From contig QFQY01000017.1 in assembly GCA_003248805.1 (NCBI GenBank), forward strand, positions 1 to 64,000: a stretch of DNA of 64,000 bases, written 5' to 3'. The number at the start of each line of letters is the position of its first letter. The stretch's first letter is position 1. The notes under the pieces are model-generated. The model did no database searches, was not told where the DNA came from, and was given only the letters and a program-made list of their open reading frames with translations. This stretch comes from Chelatococcus sp. GTDB taxonomy: Bacteria > Pseudomonadota > Alphaproteobacteria > Rhizobiales > Beijerinckiaceae. The position numbers and the translations under genes were made by a program. Below are positions 1 through 7,653 of the stretch, piece after piece.

Positions 1-66
1 AAGCTCGCAAGGAATTACCTAGCTTCGCTTTGCCTCGCCGCCCTCGTCTCATGCTGGCTGCGTTGA
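1..66 (+). mobile_element. 3' end of a probable IS5-family transposase (cut by window edge)
   Basis: Frame 1 is open from the window edge to a TGA at 64-66 and encodes 21 residues, reading KLARNYLASLCLAALVSCWL plus a final Arg. This resembles the usual C-terminus of IS5-family (IS427-like) DDE transposases, which end in a pattern of the kind K-L-A-x-N-[FY]-L-A ... W-[LI]-R. A CTAG tetranucleotide follows at 76-79, a target-site sequence typical for the family, and would mark the element's right boundary. Only 22 codons are visible, so family and intactness cannot be judged. The alternative is chance similarity of an unrelated C-terminus. Confidence 0.45.
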
Positions 67-80
67 GTCTCGAACCTAGG

Positions 81-180
81 GCATCGGCCTGAAAAGTGGA
101 GCGCGGTTTTCGGAAAAGCCGATGCCGGAACAAGAAGTTAGATCATCGGACCGAGTACGATATTCGGTCCGATGAGCTAG
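81..180. repeat. Dispersed palindromic repeat, copy 1 (two stem-loops)
   Basis: The element has two parts. The first is GCATCGGC (81-88) paired with GCCGATGC (118-125), enclosing a conserved core with AAAAGTGGAGCGCGGTTTTC. The second is a hairpin with perfect 12-bp arms TCATCGGACCGA (143-154) and TCGGTCCGATGA (164-175), extendable by three pairs after one mismatch. Copies occur at 9641-9740 and 55008-55107. It lies downstream of the leftward efflux operon, where the second hairpin could end transcription. The core resembles the RIME-type repeats of rhizobia. Confidence 0.85.
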
Positions 181-228
181 AGCCCGTTCAGAGCGGCCCG
201 CGCCGGTGGCCTGCGCAAGGGTGCAGGC

Positions 229-1785
229 TCAATAGGGCCGGCGCAGATGCGGCCCCGTATTGGTATCCACCACGGCGGGACGCGAGGCATCCACCGGCTT
301 GTCCCAGCCTCCGCCCAGCGCCTTGTTCAGGGCGATGAAGTAGGTCGTCGCCTGGACGCGGCTCTGCAGCAGCGCATCCTCCGCGCTGTAGAGCGAGCGT
401 TCCGCGTCCAGCACGTCGAGGAAGCTCGCCGAGCCCGACTGGTAGAGCGAGCGGGACAGCCGCGCCGCCTCGCCATAGGAGGTCGCCGAGGACTGGAGCT
501 TGCCGGTGCGGATGCGCTCCTGCGACAGGCCGACCAGCGCGTTCTCGACATCCTGCATCGCGGTCAGCACCGAGAGCCTGAAGGCGGCATCGGACTGGTC
601 GCGCTGCGCCTGCGCCACCTCGACCGCGGCCCGCAACTCGCCGCCGTTGAAGATCGGCACGCTCAGGCTCGGCCCGAAGGACCAGCTGATCGAGGAGTTC
701 TTGGCGAGGTCGCCCGATTTCAGCGCCGAGGTGCGCAGGTTCCCGGTGAGGCTGATCGAGGGATAGAGCGCGGCCTCGGCCTGGCCGATCTTGGCGGTCT
801 GCTGCGCGAGCTGGCGCTCGGCCCGGCGGACGTCCGGCCGGTTGCGCAGGACATCGGCCGGCATTCCGGCGGGCGGAGTGCTCCGCGCGGCCGGGATCGG
901 GCCGCCACGCGCCAGCCGCGAGGCCAGGGTTGCCGGCGGCTGGCCGAGCAGGATGCCGAGCTGGTGCAGGCTGGCGGCATAGGCCGTTTCCAGCGACGGA
1001 ATCGCGGCTTCGGTCGAGGCGGCCTGAGCCGTGGCGCGGGCGACGTCGACCGCCGAGGCGGAGCCGGCATTGAACCGGGTGCGCGTCAACGCCTCCGTCT
1101 CGCGCTGCGACGCGGCGGTGCGTTTGGCCAGCGCGACGCGGGCCTGGTAGCCGCGCGCCTCGGCATAGGTCGAGGTCACGTCTCCGACGAGCGTCAGCAG
1201 GACCGCGCGCAGGTCTTCGTCAGCGGCATCGACGCCATAGGTGGAGGCCTCGACGTTGCGGTAGTTCGCGCCGAACAGGTCGAGCTCCCAGCTCGCGTCG
1301 AAGCCGGCGACGTAGCTGTTGTAGGTCGTGTTGCTAATATCGGTCGCGGTGCCGCCCGCGGAGTTGGCGCTGGAGCGCGCGCGGGTGAAGGAGCCGCTGC
1401 CGTCGAGCAGGGGCAGGAGCGCACCGATGGCCTGGCGGCGGCTGGCGCGCGCCTCGCGGATGCGGGCCTTGGCCGAGGCGACGTCGAGATTGCCCTCGAC
1501 CGCCTCCGCGACGAGGCCGTCGAGCGTCCGGTCGCCGAACTTCTTCCACCACTGCGACAGCTGCTTCGGCTGCAGGGGCTTGGCCGTCTTCGGCGCATTG
1601 CCCCATCGCCCCGGCAGGGAAACCCCGGGCGTCTCGTAGTCGGGACCGACGGCGCAGGCCGCGAGCCCGAGCGCCGGCAGCAGCAGGCAGAGCCGGAGGG
1701 CCGTGCCGAAGCGATGTGAGCGCCCGGCGGCGGGAGAGCTGGACGACATCGGGCGGTCTCGAAGGTGGAGAAGGGACGCGCTCAT
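229..1785 (-). CDS. RND efflux outer-membrane factor (NodT/OprM family lipoprotein)
   Basis: This is a 518-residue outer-membrane channel protein expected to form the TolC-like trimer that completes the pump encoded just upstream. The N-terminus has a hydrophobic stretch ending in a lipobox (LGLAAC), followed by the family hallmark AVGPDYETP. The rest shows the two long helical repeats of the OEP family, with 'RPDVRRAERQL' in the middle. The start at 1785 was chosen because ATG overlaps the TGA of the pump gene by one base (TGATG), a translational-coupling arrangement; a longer reading from 1851 would run far into the pump gene. It is the last gene of a three-gene leftward operon. A palindromic repeat follows it. 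Confidence 0.93.
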   Translation of the reverse strand: MSASLLHLRDRPMSSSSPAAGRSHRFGTALRLCLLLPALGLAACAVGPDYETPGVSLPGRWGNAPKTAKPLQPKQLSQWWKKFGDRTLDGLVAEAVEGNLDVASAKARIREARASRRQAIGALLPLLDGSGSFTRARSSANSAGGTATDISNTTYNSYVAGFDASWELDLFGANYRNVEASTYGVDAADEDLRAVLLTLVGDVTSTYAEARGYQARVALAKRTAASQRETEALTRTRFNAGSASAVDVARATAQAASTEAAIPSLETAYAASLHQLGILLGQPPATLASRLARGGPIPAARSTPPAGMPADVLRNRPDVRRAERQLAQQTAKIGQAEAALYPSISLTGNLRTSALKSGDLAKNSSISWSFGPSLSVPIFNGGELRAAVEVAQAQRDQSDAAFRLSVLTAMQDVENALVGLSQERIRTGKLQSSATSYGEAARLSRSLYQSGSASFLDVLDAERSLYSAEDALLQSRVQATTYFIALNKALGGGWDKPVDASRPAVVDTNTGPHLRRPY

Positions 1786-4700
1786 CAGTGGCTCGCCGCC
1801 TCCGCCGCGGGAGATGCGGCATGGCCGCGCAGACGCCGGACGACCCGGCAAACCGAAACGTAGAGAAGCGGGACGAAGAAGATTCCGACAAGGGTCGACG
1901 CGATCATGCCGCCCATGACGCCGATGCCGATCGAATTCTGGCTGCCGGAGCCGGCGCCGGTGGCGACGGCCAGCGGCAGCACGCCGAGCACGAAGGCGAA
2001 GGAGGTCATCAGGATGGGCCGCAGGCGCTGGCGCGCGGCTTCGAGCGTCGCCTCGATCAACCCCTTGCCCGCCGCCTCCTGCTCGATGGCGAACTCAACG
2101 ATGAGGATGGCGTTCTTGGCGGCCAGTCCGATGGTGGTGAGCAGGCCGACCTTGAAATAGACGTCGTTGGTCTGGCCGAACAGCGTCGCCGCCAGCAAGG
2201 CGCCGAAGATGCCGATCGGGACCGACAGCAACACCGCGAAGGGGATCGACCAGCTCTCGTAGAGCGCCGCTAGGCAGAGGAAGACGACGAGCATCGAGAG
2301 CGCGTAGAGCGCCGTCGCCTGGCTGCCGGACAGCCGCTCCTGATAGGACAGGCCGGTCCATTCATGGCCGTAGCCGCCGGGGAGCTGCTTCATCAGCGCG
2401 TCGATCTCGTCCATCGCCGCGCCCGAGCTCATGCCCACCGCCGCCGCGCCCTGGATTTCGACCGCGCTGGCGCCGTTGTAGCGCTCCAGCCGGGGCGAGC
2501 CATAGGTCCAGCGGCCGCTGGAGAAGGCCGAGAAGGGGACCATCGAGCCGCCCGCATTGCGGACATACCAGCGCCCCACGTCCTCGGGCTGCATCCGGAA
2601 CGGCGCGTCCGACTGCACATAGACCGATTTCACGCGGCCGCGGTCGATGAAGTCGTTGACATAGGCCGAGCCCCAGGCGGCGGACAGCGTGGTGTTGACG
2701 TCCCCCAGAGAGAGCGTCAGCGCGCTCGCCTTGTCCTGGTCGATCTCGACCGAATATTGCGGCGTGTCTTCCTGCCCGTTCGGGCGCGTGCCGGTCAGGA
2801 TCGGGCTCTTGGCCGCGAGTCCCAGCAGCTGGTTGCGGGCCTCCATCAGCTTGGCGTGGCCGGCTCCCGTGATGTCCTGCAGATAGAAGTCGAAGCCGGA
2901 GGAGTTGCCGAAGCCCTGGATCGACGGCGGCGCGAGCGCGAAGGCGACACCGTCCTTGATCTTCCGGAAGGCGCCCATCGCGCGCCCGGCGACGGCCTGC
3001 GCCGTCGCCTGCTTGCCGACGCGGTCCGCGAAGGGCTTCAGCCGCACGAAGGCGATGCCGACATTCTGGCCCTGTCCGCTGAAGCTGAAGCCGGCCACGG
3101 TCAGGACGCCTTCGACGAGATCCTTCTCCTCGCCCAGGAAGTGCTCGCGAACCTCGTCGAGGACCTTCAGCGTACGGTCCTGCGTGGCGCCGACGGGGAG
3201 CTGGACGATGGTGAACAGCACGCCCTGGTCCTCGTCGGGCAGGAACGAGTTCGGCAGCCGCATGAACAGATAGCCCATCCCGCCGCTGATCAGCAGGAAG
3301 ACCAGCATGAAGCGCAGGGGGCGCGCGATCATGCCTGAGACGCCGCCGCGATAGGCCTCGGTGGCGCGCTCGAAATTGCGGTTGAACCAGCCGAAGGGGC
3401 CGCGCTTGGCGGCATGGTCGCCCGCCGGCTTCAGGATGGTGGCGCAGAGCGCCGGCGTCAGAACGAGCGCGACGACGACGGAGAGGATCATCGCGGTGAC
3501 GATCGTCACCGAGAACTGGCGATAGATCACGCCGACCGAGCCGCCGAAGAAGGCCATCGGCACGAACACCGCCGACAGCACGGTGGCGATGCCGACCAGC
3601 GCGCCCGTGATCTCGCCCATCGACTTGATCGTCGCGTCCTTCGGGGAGAGCTTCTCCTCCTGCATCACGCGCTCGACGTTCTCGACGACGACGATCGCGT
3701 CGTCGACGAGCAGGCCGATGGCGAGCACCATCGCGAACATGGTCAGCGTGTTGACGGAATAACCGGCGATGGCGAGCACGCCGAAGGTGCCGAGCAGCAC
3801 GACCGGAACCGCGAGCATCGGGATCAGCGTCGCCCGGATGTTCTGCAGGAAGACGTACATCACCACGAAGACGAGCAGGATCGCCTCGAACAGGGTGTGC
3901 ACGACCTTCTCGATCGAGAGCTGGACGAAGGGCGTGGTGTCGTAGGGATAGACGACCTCGACACCCTCCGGCAGCGTCTGCTTCAGCCGCTCGATCGTGG
4001 ACTTGACCGCCGCGGCGGTGTTGAGGGCGTTCGCGCCCGTGGCGAGGCTGATCGCGAGGCCCGTGGTCGGCTTGCCGTTGTAGAAGGTGACGGTGTCGTA
4101 GCTCTTGGCGCCGAGCTCGACGCGAGCGACGTCGTTGATGCGGACGATCGAGCCGGACGGGCCGCTCTTCAGGATGATGTTCTCGAACTGGGTGGTCGTC
4201 TGGAGGCGGCTGAGCGCCGTCACGGTCGCGTTGAGCTGCTGGCCCTTGCTCTGGGGCAGTCCGCCGAGCTGGCCGGCCGAGATCTGGACGTTCTGCGCCT
4301 GGATCGCGCCGATCACGTCGCTCGGCATGAGCGCGTATTTCTGCAGCTTGTCCGGATCGAGCCAGATGCGCATGGCGTAGCCGGAGCCGAAGAGCTGTGT
4401 CGAGCCCACGCCCTCGACCCGCTTGAGCGTGTCGTTCAGGGTCGAATCGACGTAGTCGGCGAGGTCGGTCGTCGACAGCCGGCCGTCCGTCGACACGAAG
4501 GCAGCGACCATGAGGAAGCCGGTCGCGGATTTGGCGACGGTGATGCCGGTGCTCTGCACCGTCTGCGGCAACTGCGCCGTGACGAGCTGCAGCTTGTTCT
4601 GCACCTGCATCTGCGCGACGTCCGCATTCGCCGCATTGGTGAAGGTCAGCGTGATCGTGGCGTTGCCCGTCGAGGTCGACGTCGCCGTCATGTATTGCAG

Positions 4701-4925
4701 GTTGTCGACGCCCGTCATGCCCTGCTCGATGACCTTCGTCACCGAGTTCTCGACCGTCTGCGCGTCGGCGCCTGGATAGTTCGCAGTTATCTGGATCGTC
4801 GTCGGCGCGATCTGCGGATACTGCGAGACCGGCAGGGTCCGCAGCGCCAGCAGGCCGCCCAGCATGATGACGATGGCAACGACCCAGGCGAAGATCGGGC
4901 GTTCGATGAAGAAGCGTGAGAGCAT
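1785..4925 (-). CDS. RND multidrug efflux pump, inner-membrane permease (AcrB/HAE1 family)
   Basis: At 1046 residues it has the standard length for a hydrophobe/amphiphile efflux RND pump driven by proton motive force. It starts with the family N-terminus MLSRFFIERPIFAWV. The proton-relay residues are present: the TM4 aspartate pair in 'GLLVDDAIVVVENV' (about residue 405) and the TM10 lysine in 'GLAAKNAILIVEFA' (about residue 940). Two periplasmic loops and 12 transmembrane segments are expected. It lies 3 bases downstream of the adaptor gene and overlaps the outer-membrane factor by one base. The substrate range cannot be read from sequence. Confidence 0.96.
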   Translation of the reverse strand: MLSRFFIERPIFAWVVAIVIMLGGLLALRTLPVSQYPQIAPTTIQITANYPGADAQTVENSVTKVIEQGMTGVDNLQYMTATSTSTGNATITLTFTNAANADVAQMQVQNKLQLVTAQLPQTVQSTGITVAKSATGFLMVAAFVSTDGRLSTTDLADYVDSTLNDTLKRVEGVGSTQLFGSGYAMRIWLDPDKLQKYALMPSDVIGAIQAQNVQISAGQLGGLPQSKGQQLNATVTALSRLQTTTQFENIILKSGPSGSIVRINDVARVELGAKSYDTVTFYNGKPTTGLAISLATGANALNTAAAVKSTIERLKQTLPEGVEVVYPYDTTPFVQLSIEKVVHTLFEAILLVFVVMYVFLQNIRATLIPMLAVPVVLLGTFGVLAIAGYSVNTLTMFAMVLAIGLLVDDAIVVVENVERVMQEEKLSPKDATIKSMGEITGALVGIATVLSAVFVPMAFFGGSVGVIYRQFSVTIVTAMILSVVVALVLTPALCATILKPAGDHAAKRGPFGWFNRNFERATEAYRGGVSGMIARPLRFMLVFLLISGGMGYLFMRLPNSFLPDEDQGVLFTIVQLPVGATQDRTLKVLDEVREHFLGEEKDLVEGVLTVAGFSFSGQGQNVGIAFVRLKPFADRVGKQATAQAVAGRAMGAFRKIKDGVAFALAPPSIQGFGNSSGFDFYLQDITGAGHAKLMEARNQLLGLAAKSPILTGTRPNGQEDTPQYSVEIDQDKASALTLSLGDVNTTLSAAWGSAYVNDFIDRGRVKSVYVQSDAPFRMQPEDVGRWYVRNAGGSMVPFSAFSSGRWTYGSPRLERYNGASAVEIQGAAAVGMSSGAAMDEIDALMKQLPGGYGHEWTGLSYQERLSGSQATALYALSMLVVFLCLAALYESWSIPFAVLLSVPIGIFGALLAATLFGQTNDVYFKVGLLTTIGLAAKNAILIVEFAIEQEAAGKGLIEATLEAARQRLRPILMTSFAFVLGVLPLAVATGAGSGSQNSIGIGVMGGMIASTLVGIFFVPLLYVSVCRVVRRLRGHAASPAAEAASH

Positions 4926-4928
4926 GCG

Positions 4929-6161
4929 TCAGTTCTTCGTCGCGGGGGCGGCCCCGGCGGGCGCCTGGCCACTCGACGCCTTGATCTCGCCGGTCGCCTC
5001 GTCGACCGTGACCTCGTTGGCGGTGACGACCTGTCCCGGCCGCACGAGCTGGCCGCCCTCGACGACGATGCGGTCACCGTCGGCGATGCCCCTCTCCACC
5101 AGCCAGCTGTTGCCGATGGAGCGGCTGGTCTGGATCACGCGCTCCTCGACCTTGCCATCCTTGCCGACGAACTTCGCCGTGGCCTCGCCCTTGGTGTTGC
5201 GGCCGACGGCACGCTGCGGCAGCAGGAAGCTGTCCTGCGCGATCCCTTCCTGGACGACCGCGCGCACGAACATGCCGGGCAGCAGCAGGCGGTCTGGATT
5301 GGGGAACTCGGCCCGGACCGTGAAAGTGCCGGTGGTCTGGTCGACATTGGCCTCGGCGAACTCGATGCGGCCCGTCTGGTTGTAGTCCGCCCCGATGTCC
5401 AGCTTCAGCCGCACCGCCACATTCGTGCCGCTGAGCTTCAGGCGCCCTTCAGCGACGCCCTTGCGGAACTTCAGCAGGTTGGTGCTGGACTGGATGACGT
5501 CGACATTGATCGGATCGAGCTTGCGGATCGTGGTCAGCGCCGTCGTCTGGTTCGCGGTGACGAGCGCGCCGGGCGTCAGGGTCGACTGGTCGACGCGGCC
5601 GCCGATCGGTGCCGTGACCTTGGTGTAGGCCAGATTGATCCGCGCCGTCTCGACGCTCGCCTTCGCCGAGGCGACATCCGCCTGGGACTGGGCGAGGGCC
5701 GCGGCGGCGTCGTCATAGTCCTGCTTGCTGACGGCGTTCTGGCGGATCAGGTCGCGGTAGCGGTCGAGCTTGGCCTGGGCGCTGGGAACCGCGGCCTCGG
5801 CGCGGCTCTGGGCGGCGATCGCGCTGTCGAGCGACGCCTGATAGGGAGCCGGGTCGATCTCGTAGAGCACCGTGCCGGCGTCGACCTCGCTGCCCTCGCG
5901 GAACAGGCGCGACTTGATGATGCCGCTGACCTGCGGCCGGACCTCGGCTACCAGGCTCGCGGAGACGCGGCCTGGCAGCTCGGCGGTGATCGCCACCGGT
6001 TGGGGATGCAGCACGACGACGCTGACCTGAGCCTGCGGCTGGGGCGGCGGAGCCGCCGCCTGCTCGCGCTGGCAGCCGGCCAGCGCAGCGGCGCCGAGCA
6101 GGAGAAGACCCGGCAGAAGCCTTCCCGGGCGATGTTCGATCCGCAGAATCGGCACGGTCAT
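4929..6161 (-). CDS. RND efflux periplasmic adaptor (AcrA family lipoprotein)
   Basis: This 410-residue membrane-fusion protein links the pump to the outer-membrane factor. A signal peptide ends in the lipobox LAGC (ALAGCQRE), so it should be lipid-anchored in the inner membrane. It then shows the barrel-sandwich half-motifs ('VRPQVSGIIKSRLFREG'), a helical hairpin and the typical 'LAYTKVTAPIGGRV' return strand. It is the first gene of the operon. Only 8 bases separate its ATG from the palindrome at 6170-6189, and no well-spaced ribosome-binding site is seen (AAGG lies only about one base from the ATG), so a leaderless or very short leader transcript is possible. Confidence 0.93.
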   Translation of the reverse strand: MTVPILRIEHRPGRLLPGLLLLGAAALAGCQREQAAAPPPQPQAQVSVVVLHPQPVAITAELPGRVSASLVAEVRPQVSGIIKSRLFREGSEVDAGTVLYEIDPAPYQASLDSAIAAQSRAEAAVPSAQAKLDRYRDLIRQNAVSKQDYDDAAAALAQSQADVASAKASVETARINLAYTKVTAPIGGRVDQSTLTPGALVTANQTTALTTIRKLDPINVDVIQSSTNLLKFRKGVAEGRLKLSGTNVAVRLKLDIGADYNQTGRIEFAEANVDQTTGTFTVRAEFPNPDRLLLPGMFVRAVVQEGIAQDSFLLPQRAVGRNTKGEATAKFVGKDGKVEERVIQTSRSIGNSWLVERGIADGDRIVVEGGQLVRPGQVVTANEVTVDEATGEIKASSGQAPAGAAPATKN

Positions 6162-6169
6162 ACCTTATT

Positions 6170-6189
6170 AGGAAACTCGAAGGTTTCCT
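6170..6189. promoter_or_regulatory. Candidate TetR operator (AGGAAAC-N6-GTTTCCT)
   Basis: A perfect 7-bp inverted repeat with a 6-bp spacer lies in the 85-bp gap between the adaptor gene (leftward) and the TetR gene (rightward). It is the only strong palindrome there. A divergent TetR next to an RND operon usually represses that operon and itself from such a site. Confidence 0.6.
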
Positions 6190-6246
6190 TAATGCTTGCG
6201 TTCGGCGCCTGTCAATCGCATGAACTGTATCCGGGGGTGTCTGGCG

Positions 6247-6930
6247 ATGGACAACGAGCGACCTGGACAGGCCGGCGGCGGCATGGGCTCGCGGACGCGC
6301 GGCCGGCCGAAGCAGAGTTCGGACGAGGCCCAGCGCGAGAGGATCGTCGCGGGCGCCCGCGATCTTTTTCTCGAGATCGGCTACGCGGCGACGACGATGG
6401 ACATGGTCGCCACCCGCTGCGGCGTGTCGAAGCGCACGCTCTATCGGCTGTTTCCGGCCAAGCTCGGGCTTTTCCAGGCGATGGTCGCCGATCATCGCCG
6501 CTCGATGCTGGCCTTGCCGCGTCCCGAGGACGACCTGCCGCTCGATGCCGCGCTGGCGGCGATCTTTCGGCTCGACAGCGGCGAAGCGGTCAATCGCGCG
6601 CGGCTCGCCTTCATCAGGCTGGTTACGACGGAGGGAGAGCGTTCGCCGGACCTGCGCGAGGCCGTGATGTCGGAGGCGGCGCTGCCCTCGCTGAACATGC
6701 TCGCGGACTGGATCGCGCAGCAGCGGGAGCGGGGCCGCATCGAGGTCCCGGACGCGCGCGCGGCGGCGCGGATGCTGATGGACATGGCCTTCGGCGGATT
6801 CGTGGAGCGCTTGCCGGAAGACCGCCTGCGCACGGTCGATGACAGCGTGCTGCATGCCCGGCGGGCCATCGCCGTGTTCCTCCACGGCGTCATGCCGGGG
6901 CAGGGCGCCATGCCGGGGCGTCGGCGTTGA
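6247..6930 (+). CDS. TetR/AcrR-family transcriptional regulator
   Basis: This is a 227-residue repressor, probably of the divergent RND operon. The N-terminal helix-turn-helix is clear (about residues 30-75; 'TTMDMVATRCGVSKRTLYRLF'), preceded by a basic arm with TRGRPKQ. The C-terminal ligand domain shows an alpha-helical pattern of the AefR type. ATG at 6247 was preferred over an upstream TTG at 6196 because the extra N-terminal residues would extend into the probable operator region and look non-homologous. The stop codon overlaps the TTG start of the next gene. The ligand is unknown. Confidence 0.9.
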   Translation: MDNERPGQAGGGMGSRTRGRPKQSSDEAQRERIVAGARDLFLEIGYAATTMDMVATRCGVSKRTLYRLFPAKLGLFQAMVADHRRSMLALPRPEDDLPLDAALAAIFRLDSGEAVNRARLAFIRLVTTEGERSPDLREAVMSEAALPSLNMLADWIAQQRERGRIEVPDARAAARMLMDMAFGGFVERLPEDRLRTVDDSVLHARRAIAVFLHGVMPGQGAMPGRRR

Positions 6931-7532
6931 ACGGACGGGCAGACGATTCGGGCGCCCCGTCGCCACGCGCCTATGCCCTGACGATCTGGGCGATCGCCCT
7001 CGGCATCCTCGTCCAGGCGGTGGCGACCGTCGTCTGGGCCCTGTCGGCCGGCAACGCCCAGCTTTTCAAGGATGGGGTCGACTGGGTCTACGACGTCGCC
7101 CTCTATGGCGTCGCTGCGCTGGTCTTCGGCCATGGCGAGCGGGCGGAGCGGCTGGCCGCGATGGCGATCGGCGCGGTGATGGCGGTCGCGGGCCTGCACA
7201 CGCTCTGGGACCTCCGCGACAAGATCGCGAATCCACGCCCGATCGAGATCTGGACGCTGGGCTTCTCGGCTGCGAGCGCAGTCGTCATCGCCATCCTCGT
7301 CGTCGCTGCGCTTTGGCGCTTTCGGGGCTCCGCCAATCCGGTCATCCGCGCGACCTGGCTGTCCAGCCGCAACGATCTCGTCTCGACCACCGGCTTCGCG
7401 CTTCTGGGGCTCGCCGCCCGCGTCGCGCCGATGCGCTGGCCCGAATATCTGTTCGATCTCCTCGTCGCCGGCCTCTGCTTCCAGGCGACATGGGCGGTCG
7501 CGCGTTCTCTGCGCGCAGCCGGGGACGCCTGA
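6927..7532 (+). CDS. Membrane protein resembling the CDF (cation diffusion facilitator) transmembrane domain
   Basis: The 201-residue protein has about five or six predicted transmembrane segments. Two segments recall the metal-binding helices of CDF transporters: 'LFKDGVDWVYDVALYG' (the position of the TM2 D-x3-D type motif) and 'WLSSRNDLVSTTGF' (TM5, where an H/S-x3-D motif is usual). The C-terminal cytoplasmic domain of full CDF proteins is absent, so it is about two thirds of the usual length. The start is a TTG overlapping the TetR stop (TTGA), which suggests translational coupling. A metal-transport role is inferred only; it could be a degenerate or regulatory relative. Confidence 0.6.
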   Translation: MNGRADDSGAPSPRAYALTIWAIALGILVQAVATVVWALSAGNAQLFKDGVDWVYDVALYGVAALVFGHGERAERLAAMAIGAVMAVAGLHTLWDLRDKIANPRPIEIWTLGFSAASAVVIAILVVAALWRFRGSANPVIRATWLSSRNDLVSTTGFALLGLAARVAPMRWPEYLFDLLVAGLCFQATWAVARSLRAAGDA

Positions 7533-7653
7533 GCCGCGCGAGAAATCCTGACGACCGGCTGTGCGCAACAAGGCGGCGACAGGCCGGGCTGGCGGGCTAT
7601 AACTGCGGGAAGAGCCCAAGATGCTTCAGGACGCCGCCCGAGGACGCTGCCCG

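Noticed and set aside
1785..1851. A longer N-terminus for the outer-membrane factor
   Set aside because: It would overlap the pump gene by 67 bases, whereas ATG at 1785 gives a TGATG junction and leaves the signal peptide intact.
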